From Blastomussa wellsi (lineage: Eukaryota > Cnidaria > Anthozoa > Scleractinia > Plerogyridae), in contig OX393562.1 of the NCBI GenBank assembly GCA_947652115.1, positions 17,217,934-17,281,933 of the forward strand: 64,000 bases of DNA, read 5' to 3'. A program made the translations under genes and the position numbers. Position 1 is the first letter of the stretch. Each line of letters starts with the position of its first letter. The notes beneath the pieces are model-generated. The model was not told the origin of the DNA and did no database searches. It saw only the letters and a program-made list of their open reading frames with translations. Positions 50,730 to 63,813 of the stretch are shown here, one piece after another.

Positions 50730-53192
50730 TCTCAGCTAGAACTGTTTATACTGTATCTGTAGGTTGCCATGGATTTTATAATGACAAATCATGGAACAAA
50801 GGAAGGCCGCAGGATCGAAAAGCGCCAATGGCGTTCAATGTAGACCAGACTACCGAAATTAGCATACCCGAACAAAAGTCATCTTGTTGTTCTTAAACTC
50901 GGTGTCATAGCTTGCAGCTTTTTCACGTTTCTTAGCAAAATGTTCTAGTTAAAGCTTCTCTTTCTTTCGCAACAAAGAAAAGGCACGCGCGCGCTAACTT
51001 TTTCGATCATAAGCTACTCAAGATTCAGGCGAAACAAGTCTATTCATTTTATTTAAAAATCGACATTTAAGTTTTCGTAGGTTCGAATGCCTGTGAAGGC
51101 ACCACATTTGTTGCCGTAGGTTTGGCGGTGGATAAGACTGGCCCTATTCACAAATAGTATGAAGCAGGCCAAACGGCTTTTAAAAATTTCGATCCTGTTA
51201 TAATATTGAACGTTAATACACTTGCTGCCGGTGCGCACTTATTCAGCCATACTGTAAATGTGCGACATTAGGAAACAATAGAATGAACAATAGCTCATGT
51301 GGCCTTTGTCTTTAAGCTCCGCCCTGACAAGTTGATGAGCTAAGCGGTACTCCCAACGGAGCACAGCGCGCGTAGATTTGAACCAATGAGAGTCACTCAG
51401 TTTACGCTTCACCGCTAGTATTACAGATCTATAATTTTTGCCGTACAGTAAGTAAATGTCCCCAAAACAATAGGCATTCTGCGCGATGTATAATTAACGG
51501 AAATGTTTTCATACAAAGAAGAGAGAGTTCAAACTAAGAAAATGAAACATTTTGTTTAACGTCTTCAATTCAACGGACAAGAAAATTAAGCGAAAATTCT
51601 ACACCTATTTTGTGTTTTATAATAATAATTTTCATATTTTTCCCATTAAACTGGATGAATCAAGTTCCTTTGAACTTTGTTATGTTTCCAACAAGACAAG
51701 CCAAAATATCTGAGATAATTTTTAACTCTTAGATAAAAACAGCAGCTGTACTATTATAAGGTCTTATAACATCATAAATTGACAATGTGCCCTCGAGACA
51801 TTTTATTTTTATATTATCCTCTATTTATCAGCGATCGACCATTGTAGGGATCGGATTGACAATTGTCCAAAACACTAAACGATTATAAATCCCTTACTAA
51901 TTACTGTTCTTTAATTTAAAATTTTCGTGTATGTCATCTTACGCTGAATATGAAACCGATGTGATATTGAGATTACGTTCAGAATCAGCTTCTCGGTGCT
52001 GCAAATGGCGATCTTCTGTTTGTCTATCACTTTTGAAAATTTTCTATTAGTTGCTCTGATTCTATACGTATCTCCATTATCATTCAAAAGGAAAAGTTGA
52101 TTTCCTCCATGGAAACGGAAAGTACTGTCAACTAAAAATAGCAATTGTATCGTGATCAAATGAAATATAAAGGTTGACGCATTTTATTTTTTATTTTTAG
52201 ATACTTTCATTTAAAATGTGATATTTTTAATAAAAAGTTTCAAATAATCCCTAGACGTTTAAAGACACTTTTGATATTTCCAAGAAGGGGTTCAGTTAAA
52301 AAAATGAGGAAAAAGGTAATAATAAACATAACCAGGTACAAATTATAAGGCAATACAGTATTCTACATTTAAATCAATTTGAGTAGTCCTTACATTACAG
52401 ATTAGTGACGAATACATGACCCCACAAGTATATCTCGGGGTAATTGACTTTTGATGTTTTCCCAAAACACCGGCTGCTCTATTCCGCTCGCCTTTTTGTT
52501 TTGGTAAGCACACTTACTCCTTCATTATATCTTTTATTGATTTCTCCCGATGATCATTTTGTTTTATTTTTGGTCGACATCGGGCCAAGGGTAGTATGAC
52601 CAGGCATTTGTGTACACACATTTTTATTGGCACAGTTAAGAAAAAACTATACAATGTTTCCATTTCAGCGCATGGTATCGGTTTTCTTTTCCATTACTGA
52701 AGGCAAACGACCCACACGGCCTCTTTGTCATCTAATTACAATTAAAATTCTTTCTGGAAGCGCGCATGTAGTTCCGTTAACAATGAAGTATCTTTTAGCA
52801 AAAAGGTAAATACCGAGAATAAGTGCTACTTTTGGCAAATCTTTAATTGTTGAAGCGCTCGTTAGTTTCCGTTTTTATTAACTAGTCATGAATTATCAAT
52901 TATTGATTTGTTAATTAATCATTAATTATCGCAATTAATCTTTATCAACTCGTTGTTGACAATCAACCAAGTGTTTTAGATTACATTCAAAATGATTTTC
53001 TGGTGTTTGAGTGAATACGAATTGACATCGCGGAATTACTGCAGTGGGAACTGGGTCCGGGGTAGTTGAAGTGCAGTATGGGTACAACTGGGATGATATA
53101 TGTAAGAGGTACTTATCACGCGGTAAGTCATACTAGGTTGACACCTTTCTGTATATACATGATTCATGTGACCCGGGTGAGAATGTTCGTAG
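50730..53192. other. 2.5-kb stretch without genes
   Basis: The 5' flank of the chromodomain gene followed by AT-rich DNA. Only short unsupported frames. Confidence 0.45.
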
Positions 53193-53457
53193 GATGAGAG
53201 ACTAAGAGCTAATGTACCTATCAATGTTAAGCCGGAGGGGGAGGGGGAGAGGAGGCCCGACATAGGCGGACATTTGAACTGAGCTAAAGTTAATAAAATG
53301 TTGCTAGAAAGTCAATTATAACGGCCAAAAGTCCCCACTACGGAACGACATCTACTGTTAACCCCACCCCCCCCCCCACTCCCAACCTATGCCCGGCCTC
53401 CCCTTCCCCACCCGCGCCTAACATTGATGGGTGCATTAACTCATGGTCTCTTCCCAG
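53193..53457. mobile_element. ~265-bp foldback MITE
   Basis: GAGAGACTAAGAGCTAATGT with ATCAATGTTA and GGGGAGAGGAGGCC on the left mirror GGCCTCCCCTTCCCC, TAACATTGAT and ACTCATGGTCTCTTC on the right. Confidence 0.7.
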
Positions 53458-54302
53458 ATTTCCCGCAGAGTGTTTTCCCAATCGGGTTTTTTGGCAGGTT
53501 TTTTCTGGCCTCCGACTGACAGTATTATCTTTATAACCCGTCGCTCTGCTCTGTTTTTTGTTATAAGATGCATGTATACTTCGTTATAACTAGAACTTGT
53601 GGTATAACGTTCTAGTAATGTTGTTAATTACACTGTAATGCGCTCCCCACGTCGGGCCAGCTCATACGTCCAAATTCTCACGGTGGAGCTTCTAGAAGAG
53701 AGCAAATGTTCCACCGACATGGAACAATATATTCAAATTAACGTCTTCAAAATTCTGATCCCTCAGACGAAATTTCTCTTGACAGGATACTTTTCTAATT
53801 TAGTTTACCCAAGAAAAGTTGGCCTAATGCGATGATACTGAGTGCTAAGCCATAAACACGAAATGGCGCACACATATACACACCGAGACTCGCATTACAG
53901 ACGAACGGTGAGGTTTGGAACTCTGGGGAAATCAAAGAAACTGATACCGCAACCAAGAACTTACAAACCAAACTTCATTCCATCTTTCGCTCGCACGGAA
54001 ACAACAATGTTGGAATATATTGGGGTGGGATCGGGGTATAGGCTCCTATACACTTGAAAATCAACTGAATTTTATATTTTCAAGTTATATAAGGGGCAAT
54101 CAGGAAATTTAAATAAGCAACGAAGCATGCTGATTGATTCAGGCTAATATCCGGAGATCGCTTTGTTATTGACAATGTCCCACGCACGGGCTGACCCGTT
54201 TTAGTAAATGCCCAATCCGGGGGAAGGAGCGCCAGGAAAGGGAAAATAAAAAAAAAATGCCCGGGTAATGTCCCTGGGGAAATGGGTGGGCTTGGAAATG
54301 AC
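53458..54302. other. No gene seen
   Basis: Unique DNA with short unsupported frames. Confidence 0.4.
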
Positions 54303-54800
54303 GGAGCCTATTCCATGTGAGAATTCCATGGATTCATTGAGCATATACTCCATATAAGGGTAGTTATAGTCCCCCTACACTTGACCTACTTGGTGTGCTT
54401 GAGGTTACTAGGGCTACTTTAGTCACTTGGCGTACTTGAGGTACTAGGCCTACTTAAGACACAGTCACTTGGTGTACTTGAGGTACTTGGTGAGGGTATA
54501 TACTCCATGGGAGAATACCATGGATGCATTGAGCATATACTTCACATAAGGGTACTTAATTATAGTCTCCCTACGCTTGACCTGGTGTACTTGAGGTACT
54601 AGGCGTACTTGAGACACTTGGTGTACTTGAGGCATTTGGTGAGGGTATTTACTCCATGGGAGAATGCTATGGATGTATTGAGCATATACTCCATATAAGG
54701 GTACTTAATTTCAGCCTGCCTACGCTTGAATAACTTGGTGTACTTGAGGTACTAGGCGTACTTAAGGCATTTGGTGTACTTGAGGTTCTATATAGGCGTA
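54303..54800 (+). repeat. Complex tandem repeat (150-190 bp units with inner 15-20 bp repeats)
   Basis: GAGAAT(T/A)CCATGGAT...TTGAGCATATACTCCATATAAGGGTA recurs near 54318, 54510 and 54657. Between these, GTGTACTTGAGGTACTAGGC-type short words repeat many times. Confidence 0.8.
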
Positions 54801-55562
54801 CTTAATTAAGTCCAGGTGCTCGGTCAAAAACCCCAAATATACCTAATGATGTTTTGTCATATGGTGGAGCCGAAATCGCCCGTTTACTTTGTTTCTCTTG
54901 AAAACCTTTCCTTGCACGTGAACGGAGTTATTCAATATTTGTCTCAAAAGACACAATATCACTTTCAGTAGATAGCTTCATAAACTAAAAAGAAGCTTTT
55001 CATGGAATGCGATTTAATGAACTTTAAAACGTTAAAAAAATGCCGTGCTCAATATACCGTTACAAAACTTCTTTAAGGCAGTTCCGGCCCTTTGAGACAT
55101 TCAAGTCCAAACATGAGCCTATATTACTATTTTTCGCTTATCCCTTAAAAAATGTTACCGAATTAATTATGGAAAACATCTTGGTGTGAAAGGTCAATAT
55201 TCATGCAGCTCATGATAGCACGTCAGCATTGGAAAGAAAATGGTTTGCAAGAGTTTGCTGTTTTGTGTATTTTATGTTTTGGTAGATACATACATCGTTA
55301 CAAAGTTACATTGCGCTAAACTACCATAACCTACAAATAAACGAACAAATTAAAGAAAAGGGAATTAAACAAAAAAGGTACAAAAACACCTACTGGAATT
55401 ACATTTTCAAGAGCTCGGCACTTTATTGAAGAAAAAGATCAAATCTTTTGCTATTCCAAAAATTCTGTACCGTATGGTGCTTGTTTCATGCAAAAAACAT
55501 TTCATCCAAGAACGTAATTCACTTCTTTATTACTTTATATGGAGGGTAAAGATAAAGTTAAG
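54801..55562. other. No gene seen
   Basis: AT-rich intergenic DNA without coding signal. Confidence 0.4.
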
Positions 55563-55930
55563 ATAGATAGATAGATAGATAATCTTTATTTACCCACGGA
55601 CAATTCATCAGCTATAAATAATAAAAACATTTAAAATATATCAGTATCAACATGCATTAAATGGGTAAAATACTATTATACGAAACTAAGCTTAAAACCT
55701 AACCTAACTAAAGCTGCTTTCCACGAATGCCGTGCCTCAACGTACTTTTTTAATTAAATGCTTAAATAACCCAAGGGACTCTGCTTGTCTTGTGTCCCGA
55801 GGAAGACTGTTCCAAAGGGTGGCGCCACTATAGCTAAAGCTATTCTTATAATAGTTTGTGCGCGGCAATGGAACATTAAGCTTATTCTCAGAGTCTCTTA
55901 GGTTATACGCAGTTTCTCGCCTTTTAAATT
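55563..55930 (-). pseudogene. 3' end of a CR1/L2-type LINE (5'-truncated)
   Basis: On the minus strand the frame reads RRETAYNLRDSENKLNV, then RTNYYKNSFSYSGATLWNSL and a short tail to a stop. This is the familiar C-terminal end of CR1/L2-like reverse transcriptase proteins. A short 3' UTR and a (TCTA)n tail follow (AGAT/GATA repeats at 55563-55582), the usual 3' end of such elements. Everything upstream is truncated. Confidence 0.82.
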
Positions 55931-56109
55931 ATGACACGTTCTGCGTTAATCAACGCGTTCTGCATTAATCAACACTATCGAATAAGGAGGCCTCAATGTG
56001 TCCGACATTGAGTCAATGATCTCCTGGCAGGGAATCACATGTCTCAAATTAAAAGATACCTCGACCCATACCTACAGGCTGGAAATTATTTTTACATTTC
56101 TACCCGTGA

Positions 56110-56569
56110 ATGCAGGCGGTGAAGTTTTGCTATGGTAAGCTTTTTGTAGCTGCACCACCCTTTTATAAAAAAGTGCCTCATCTCTTGGTCCTCAGACAGC
56201 CAACCTTCCACCTTAGAAGAGATCACAAATTTAAGTTCTGTAGAACACCAAATTTATTTGCGTCGGAAACAGGTCTGTTTTTAGTAAAAAATAAAAAAAC
56301 TATGTGACTATGATATATATAAAGTTGGGGACCTTTACGACCCTGCAGGGGAGCTGAAATTTTGAAAAGAATCTCTACTTTCAGTTATCCCCCCGTTGAT
56401 AATTTCTTGCTATTTGGTATGCTCAATGCATAAAAGCATGATGCATGTAGTGTCCTCAGGTCAAGCAGGCATTGTATTTCCGCTTGTACTCGTCCCTTTA
56501 ATAATAACGTATTTTGCCTTGGCCTTAACAACAGTGAGATTAATGTAGAGAATTTAAAGTCAAGAATAT
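56110..56569. other. No gene seen
   Basis: Short frames only; sequence between two LINE remnants. Confidence 0.35.
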
Positions 56570-56880
56570 TGTGTGTCAGCTTGGTCTCCAACGTTGCAAG
56601 TGAGCCCACAGCTGCAAGAAAACATGAGAACGTTTTTGATGATGTCAATTATCGATTGAATTGGAAAGATATTTTCCAAGTAACTCTGAATACCAAACTG
56701 CGTGAATTGCGATATAAAATTTTGAATAGAATTTTGCATACTGACGATATGGTCCCATCTTCTCTATGCTACCTGTGCCAAGCGGACATATAAACTCGAG
56801 AACACTTTCTCTTTTACTGCCCACAAGTCAAGGCCTGATTAGGCCTTCTGGAAGGAAATCGTGTCGTTATTCAAAGCCTT
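56570..56880 (+). pseudogene. L1/Tx1-type LINE remnant, zf-RVT C-terminal region
   Basis: The frame reads LNWKDIFQVTLNTKLRELRY, then KILNRILHTDDM, then CYLCQADI, a stop, and REHFLFYCPQVKA. This is the zinc-binding segment after the reverse transcriptase of L1-like elements, broken by an in-frame stop. The rest of the element is absent. Confidence 0.72.
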
Positions 56881-57049
56881 GCTCAACTGTGTGATCTTGG
56901 TAGGCAAATATCTCCTTAACCTGCGTAGTTGGCGGGATTTGCGGCGAAGCGCTGTTGTTTTTGCGGGGAGACCGCACGTCGTTTTGAGCGCCGAAAACGA
57001 GTTGAGATTTAACCCTTTTCAATCCGAGTCTTGACCATTCTCGTCCCCA

Positions 57050-57230
57050 GAGCCGCTTGTCCCTCTTAGCTGGCTGGGCCTGTGCACGAGAAACAAGTGG
57101 CTCTGGGGACACACGATTTGATTAGCTGAATTCAAACAAAAGGAGTCCAATCACATCAGCCGTTTTTAAATCCTTTATCGTTAGCAGAATTAAAACGGCT
57201 GATGTGATTGGATTCCCTTTGTTTGATTGA
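57050..57230. mobile_element. Partial copy of the 27.2-kb foldback MITE
   Basis: The same AGAGCCGCTTGTCCCTCTTAG end, hairpin and AGTCCAATCACATCAGCCGT inverted core. The right outer hairpin is missing. Confidence 0.75.
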
Positions 57231-57387
57231 AGCTTAAAGAAGCTTGAGAAGGGGTTGGTTGAGGCGAGCTTGTGGAAGCTCACCCCAGGCTGCCCTCAGT
57301 TACTGTTGTTAAAAAAAAAGTGATGAGACAACCTGCCATCTCAAGCATCCTTTAAATGGACCTTGTCAATCCTAAACAACAGGCCAA

Positions 57388-57847
57388 TTTCTATATTTTA
57401 AAATTCAGCCTAAAACAATACACTACATGAAATGGCATGTATACGGAGGTATAATGAGACCGTATACATAATGTGTACGGAAAAGTATACTGATGCATAC
57501 TGAACTTTGGGTAAAAGGTCTGTATAATGAACAGTATACCTCAGTTTCATTATACTAGTGTATACTGATCCTGGTAGTTTTGTTGGCCAACCCTGAAATA
57601 TGCTGATCATTATACGGACCGTATACATCCTACCACGTCCTTATATTGTCCTTATATCAATAGATATACTGAGTTAGTACGGCTTGAGGAAGACTCCTAA
57701 AACAGGCCATTTCATGCAGTGAATAGACATCACTGCGAGGCTCTGGGGAATAAACCCCACAAACTCAAAAGTTTATTCCCCATAGCCTCATGCTGAGGTC
57801 TATTGTTTTAGATTCAAATTTAAAATATCGAAATTGGTCTATTGCCG
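57388..57847. mobile_element. Foldback MITE (GGCCAATTTC ends) interrupted by another MITE
   Basis: TATTTTAAAATTCAGCCTAA on the left pairs with TTAGATTCAAATTTAAAATA on the right, and GAGGCTCTGGGG pairs with CCCCATAGCCTC. The 57421-57721 element sits in its left arm. It is related to the inner foldback at about 25261-25410. Confidence 0.75.
57421..57721. mobile_element. CACTA/Chapaev-like MITE, 301 bp, AATA target duplication
   Basis: Ends CACTACATGAAATGGC and GGCCATTTCATGCAGTG are inverted. AATA flanks both sides (57417-57420 and 57722-57725). Removing the insert restores the arm seen in the uninterrupted relative. The interior is rich in GTATAC palindromes. The CAC start with a 4-bp duplication points to the Chapaev branch of CMC elements (inference). 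Confidence 0.8.
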
Positions 57848-59784
57848 TGATACTGGATGACAGAAGCGGCAAGTGACAAAAAAGGAAACATTCCTAACTT
57901 CGAGACAATTATGTAAACGTAAATTGTATGATCATAGTTTGGGGGTTTTAAAAATGCAGACTTTTACTGAAAAACATTGCTGGAGCACAAGCTTTCAAAC
58001 TATACTAATGTCATCACTTAACTTCAACCAAGAAATCACATTTGCTATGCTGTACTCCGTACTCACCATTGATAAACCTCGATAAACCTGCCCGTGAACA
58101 ATTCTCAGCCCTTTGAAATCACACATGTCAAAACTGTTGTTCAAAAAGAATTTATTAACTTCAAACCACAAGTGCGTTTGCTTGTCTATCTTTTTTCTAA
58201 ATTGGAGAATTGTTTCAATTTATAAATTCCTACTTGTTCCTTACAAATACTAGCAATAAATAACTCAACAACAAAATGCTCTCATATTGTACATAAATTA
58301 CGAAATCCCCTTATTTGCTTACAAGCTTTACTATCATTCAACAAATTGTCATGACACATTAGTCAAGGTGTCATTATCTGTCGTCCTTAAATAACAGACA
58401 GCCTGCGACATACTTAGGTTGTCAATATTTGCAAGAAGATCTGCTAAGCACTGCATGTAACCACAGCATTTGCAGCTGTAAAATATTTTTCGTTAACAAT
58501 TTGTTGAATAATAAAACAACTAGATTATCTTGCTCAATCTTGCGCAATATCGTCTGTCCAACTTTGCCCACACCTTTGTTGGCTAAGCATTGGGTGACAT
58601 TTCAGGTGATATTCCGGGCGATTTGGCAGGATAATTATAACTAGTATCCAATAGACGCTATTCACTTGGGCGGTATGTTTTCAGACCACGTGATATTCTT
58701 TGCATTCAAAATTTGAAAGCAAAAATTCTCTAGAGATTAATTATTACATTGTCTGTAATGTGGCAACAAACCGCACAAGCGAATAAGGTCTATTCTGTCT
58801 TCAACTCCCACTCCCATCCCATAGACTTCCCAGAAGTCCTTTCATTGTTCATTTTTGTTCATTTTTTACCAGTTGAAAGCAACTTCAGGTTACCGAGACC
58901 AGACTGAGCCTGCAGTTTTCGTCTCAACGTTGCTAAGCAACTGACCAAGCCATGTTGCCACAACCACTTCATGTGTATTCTTGAATGATCATATGCTGTT
59001 CTTTGGTAAGTTATCTACCGTAGAACTGGACACTAAACAAATGCTTCAACAACATTTGCCATAAAAAAGCAGTTGCTCCTCTAACTGTACATGTATTATA
59101 CTATTAAACTCAGTGGAATGAAAAATAATGTTGTTCCTGGAAATGTAGATACCCACACCAAGGAAGGCCATTGGAAATTCTTTGTGAGGAGGGACGTTTC
59201 AAAAGCCGAAAGTTTTAAAGGATGTAAAAGGATAAAAATATCCATGCCATTTCCATGGGAGGGCTATTTTTCTGGAACAACACATTCAGTGTTAGACTTG
59301 CCATTAAGTGGCCTGTCTTTTCTTTATGTCGGCAGACACAGTAGATTCATTTGAATAAAATTGCTTTGAAACCCACTTTCATTTTCAAGCTGCTGTGAAC
59401 CCTCCATAGTGAATCAAATGGGCAACTTGGTGTTGGAGCAAGTCTAATGAAGGTGCAGCAGATGCATTCACAAGTCTGCTCCCACATGACATTAACGATA
59501 CATCCAGTTGACTTACACACAGTCTAAAAAAAATCATATTCAAAAATTTTATAGAGGACATTACATGGCCACGCGGAGATACAAAGTTTCTCTTCAAATG
59601 TTGGAAGATATATAATTATATCTATATATAAAAACAAAAAAAAAATAGTAAAGTGCGAAGTAAACCATCAATATTGAAAGCAGCATACATACTTGTACTT
59701 TGTACTTGTACTTTTGATGCAGTGCTTTCTTTTTGACGAAAGAATGCTTCGAAACTTGTGAGAGCCCAGCTCAGTGGGTAGGCT
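57848..59784. other. 1.9-kb stretch without firm genes
   Basis: A frame at 59091-59354 is uninterrupted for 87 codons but shows no recognisable domain or splice context. Confidence 0.35.
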
Positions 59785-60013
59785 TACAGTCTTTCCTGTA
59801 AAACCGTGAACACCAGAAATGTTTATGGAATGTTATTGTGTTACAAAGAAAACGCCAATCAGGTGTGAGAAAATTAAACCGCAAACAGCAACGGTCATTA
59901 GTTTGTGGTTTTGAGGTTTGTTCGCGTGTCCTGAACTTTGCTGCAATTGGTCACTACACAATAAACATTCCAGAATTTTTTCTGGTGTTCACGGTTTTAC
60001 GGGAAAGACTGTA
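59785..60013. mobile_element. MITE with TA duplication and ~33-bp inverted ends
   Basis: CAGTCTTTCCTGTAAAACCG...CACCAGAAA and TTTCTGGTG...CGGTTTTACGGGAAAGACTG are inverted. TA lies outside both ends (59785-59786, 60012-60013), as for Tc1/mariner-type elements. Confidence 0.78.
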
Positions 60014-60512
60014 ATAAGAAGCAAGATTCTGCAACACTTAACAACTAATAATACTGATGACAAAATCTGCTTCATTTTGTGATGTGAATTTTGTTAAAAG
60101 CTGCCATGTTGAAAGTACCACATTTGCTTCATTTAAAAAATAGTTCTCTTAAAAAATAAGACAAGTTTCCAGAACTGACCAGAACAGCAATGTCTAAGTA
60201 TAGTACAACTACGTCATGTATCTATGTACAGCAAAAAAACAACAAACTACCTTTGGCTTTGCCTTAGGTCAGATGTCCAAAGATCCTGCTTCTAGCTCAG
60301 GGGTGTTTTCAAGTATTAATTTAAATTAAAGAAAGCGAGCAAAATAAAATTTTATTTTTGTGCTGATTTTGTTTTAAGAGAGAGAGTTGCCTCAATCCAG
60401 GAGCGTTTTCTGGCTCTTTCCACGCTTTCCTGTCTCTCTTTTCTTGAGACGCCGACGACGCCCTGATGGGTTGGCGATGCCATATTGGTATATGTCCAAA
60501 CAAAACTAAAAC

Positions 60513-61024
60513 AATCCACGATATGGAAAAAGATGGCACCACGCTTTGCATTATGGGGAAATCGACATGTCGGCTTTAAAGTTACTGTGTTTGTATGGAA
60601 TCTGATTGCAGGTAATTTTATTAAAAAGTAAATTTCGGGAAATTTATGGATAGCAAAGTGAGGGTACTAGGCTAACGATTGTAAGTACCAAATCTGAGGG
60701 ATGTAACTGCGATAGAAAGCGTGTAATCGCATTTCTAATTTCTCAAACAATTGCCTGCAAGTTTGTGGGGGAAATTATAGACAAATGTTAGGAAAATTGA
60801 GAATGCGAGCGCACCCTTTCTAGTATGGCTACATCCCTCAAATTTGGTACATATAATATTTTTCCTAGTACCTTCACTTTGCTATTCATATATTGTTCAG
60901 AATTTATTTTTTAAGAAAATTATTGGCTATCAGATTCCCATACAAACACAGTAACTTTGGGGCCAACATGTCGATCTACCCAAAAAGGCCACGCGTGGCA
61001 CCATCTTTTTCTTATCACGGATTC
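60513..61024. mobile_element. ~510-bp foldback with ~200-bp arms
   Basis: The left arm (60513-60715) contains ATCGACATGTCGGC, GTTACTGTGTTTGTATGG and GAGGGATGTA. The right arm (about 60825-61024) has the complements in reverse order. The element ends about 40 bp beyond the stop codon of the MGAT2-like gene, so it probably lies in its 3' UTR. Confidence 0.78.
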
Positions 61025-61066
61025 TGTCAATAGACACGTGAACACTTAGTCTTTGTTCCCCATGGG

Positions 61067-61842
61067 TCATCTATTTTGCATCAACTGAAAACAAAGGGCA
61101 TGATCTCTGGTATCACCCCACCCCCCATTAGGACCAAATTTTGAGCTAAAGGAACTTTCTCCAGGTTGGATGTTCACAGAAGGTGGGAAGAAGCTGTTTG
61201 TATTCTTGTCAATGACTGCTTGGAATTTTTGTACAGTAGCTTCAATATTGCAATCTTTCTTTTTGTGATGAAGACCACTGCAAAAACAAATTCAAAAGAG
61301 TAGACACTGATGTTGACTACCAAAAACAATTACTCAACACTCTCATGACAAATAAACTACATTATATTAAAGATTAAAATTACATCTAATTAATCAATTA
61401 ATATTATTATAATTATAATGATTAATTGATTGGCTTATTGTCATGTTAAAGAGGTCCACTGGTCGCGGATGAAAATGTCAGTTGAAACAATATCCTACAA
61501 ATTTGTCATCTTTAGGGACAAAAAAATAATGTAATCTTACGAGGTGTAAGACGATTGTGTGCAATTTTGCAAAATGTGGTTGATTTGTTAACTGCTTTGT
61601 ATATTCTAATACACCGTCAACTAACCATTCTCCAAGATGGTACACCCTTGACCCTTTGAGAACAAGCGACTTTAAGGGGTGTGACAAGCAGGATACACTT
61701 ATTTTCATTAGAGACCAATCCCAGTTGTATTCATCAAAACTCTTGCAGAAAACCTGTCAAAATGAGAGAAGTCCAATCTTAAATATCATGTTAATATAAT
61801 TTTGTTTTATCAACTGAGTTGATAATGTGAACTACCCATCTA

Positions 61843-61877
<35 letters not shown>

Positions 61878-63813
61878 CTTAAATATCATGACCTGCTATC
61901 AGGAATTTTACCATAGCTGCAGACATTCTTGCCTGCTCATTGGCTAATACTAGTTTTGCATCAGAAAACATACACATAAATGATGCAATTCGATAAATCG
62001 TGCCCAGTTGTTGAAAACTGTTCCAAACTATTTACAGTATAGAGCTGTTAGTTCTCAAAAATGTGATGAAAAAATTCTGATGAATTACAGGACACATGCT
62101 TAAAAACTGGTGTCGATTTGTTAATTAAATACAATAGGAAAAAAGTGAATTTTCCAAATACAATGTCTACAAGGACTTTAACAACAATGCTCTGGTATTT
62201 CAATGAGCACAATTAGAACTTAAGTGTCAATTGAACTTGTATTAGCACAAAATGGATCTTTGTCGATATACCTCGCTGCACCCCTTTATTTTGTTCCAAG
62301 TCATTCTGTCAAATGCCATGCCCATATTGTGCTCATGTGACCTCCAAACTGAAAGATCAGCCTGAAACCAAAAAACAAAAACATGAATAATATCATAACT
62401 AGTGGTGTAATTAACCCATTGACACTTGAAGATTTTTGCAAAAACAAGTACTGTTATGCCTTTTTTAACATTTTGTAGTCAGTTATAGGCTAAATCCACT
62501 TCAAAGCTCTCCAAAACGCATTTGCAAAATAGAGACATGGCAACGTTTTCCTATCTCCTTTGTTCGTATCTTTTTTATGCTTTTCTTGGCCTTTTACTGG
62601 GCTTGCTTTTGGTTCAAGAATTACCAAGAAAGCATCAATGAGACTGGAAATACTTAACATGGAGGAGCCGAGGGTAAGCGAGGGAAATTTTCTTCCTAGT
62701 TTTTTACGAACATTTCAAAGCCAAACAATTTTATAATTATGTTGAACAAAATGTATCGATTATCCAAACTCTCTGGACTATTTTTTGGTAATATAACACA
62801 TTATGAAGCCATGCAACAGGGTCAGTTGGTCAACATTCACAAGCAACAGTGTGCTGTCGACCTCTGATTGCACTCTAATAGATTTTGCAATGTTGCCTGC
62901 TAGGAGACGTTTGATAGCAAACATTTTTTGATTTTTAAGATGTCAAGGGACCTTAAAATAGCCAAAGAGAATGCAGACTATTGGGGAAACAATTTCAGGA
63001 ATATACCTGTAAAATAATACATGACACTTAAACTTAACCTACAAAAGGGATCTCAGAGAATTTCTTGACGTACAAATCAAGATTAGTATCTACATGTAGA
63101 CTCTACATTTGCCAATATTCTCATTTTTGAGGTTGACAATGTACCTGAAGGAGATGAAATGAGTAAAATTAATAATCATGCAAGCCCCAATCTAAGAAAC
63201 TTACAGTATCTTTAGCACCATTGACCTCATAATTATCCAATGTTTTGTATGTACCAAGGGTGATCAGATCACAATCATCCTTGCAACCTCTGCCAATAAA
63301 GACAAGGAAAAAACCTACATCAAACCACAACAATTGTACAAGTTTGTACATTATACACTTTAAACTTTCAGGGCTTTTATACACTGTGCATGTAAAAACA
63401 ATACGTTTCTTGGTTTTACTTCTGACTGGTTGTCAGCATGCATACACTGTTGGATTTTGTACACGCTTAAATGGATTTTGTACACGCTTAAATGTTTACT
63501 GAATTTATTGCATGGCTCTCCTACATGTAGCTATTATTCATGATGTTCTTAATGTAGAGTTTTAACATGAATGTTCTACTACTGTCAAGAAAATGTTTAG
63601 CTTTTAGTCCTTAAATGGTTTCCTAGCAACTTCACTAATGGCGACGATGAAAAATCCCAGGTTTAACATATATACCACTAACCTCTTTTTTCCATCAAAC
63701 AATAACCTCAACATATGGTAGAAGTCTGGGCTTACATAGTAATCTTCTTCAAGGAACAACACTGGACCCATATATGATTTTGTGGCATTCAGCATATCAA
63801 ATACCTTGTTTGC
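61067..63813 (-). CDS. MGAT2: Alpha-1,6-mannosyl-glycoprotein 2-beta-N-acetylglucosaminyltransferase (GnT-II), 3' five exons
   Basis: GnT-II adds N-acetylglucosamine to the alpha-1,6 arm of N-glycans in the Golgi, the step that opens complex-type glycans. Exons in transcript order: 63813-63683, 63289-63205, 62361-62272, 61753-61626, 61277-61067. All have GT-AG splice sites and matched phases, giving 215 codons to the TGA. Readable family blocks: GPVLFLEEDYYVSPDFYHML (the acidic metal-binding region), CKDDCDLITLGTY, HEHNMGMAFDRMTW, FDEYNWDWSL, GSRVYHLGECGLHHKKKDC. The N-terminal membrane anchor, stem and first half of the catalytic domain lie right of the window. Human MGAT2 has an intronless coding region, so the many introns mark an invertebrate gene form. 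The family is firm; which paralogue is unknown. Confidence 0.88.

Noticed and set aside
60352..60483. A 43-codon small frame on the minus strand (MASPTHQGVVGVSRKERQ...) followed by AATAAA
   Set aside because: Plausible start and polyadenylation signal, but no family resemblance and no second line of evidence; kept only as a note.
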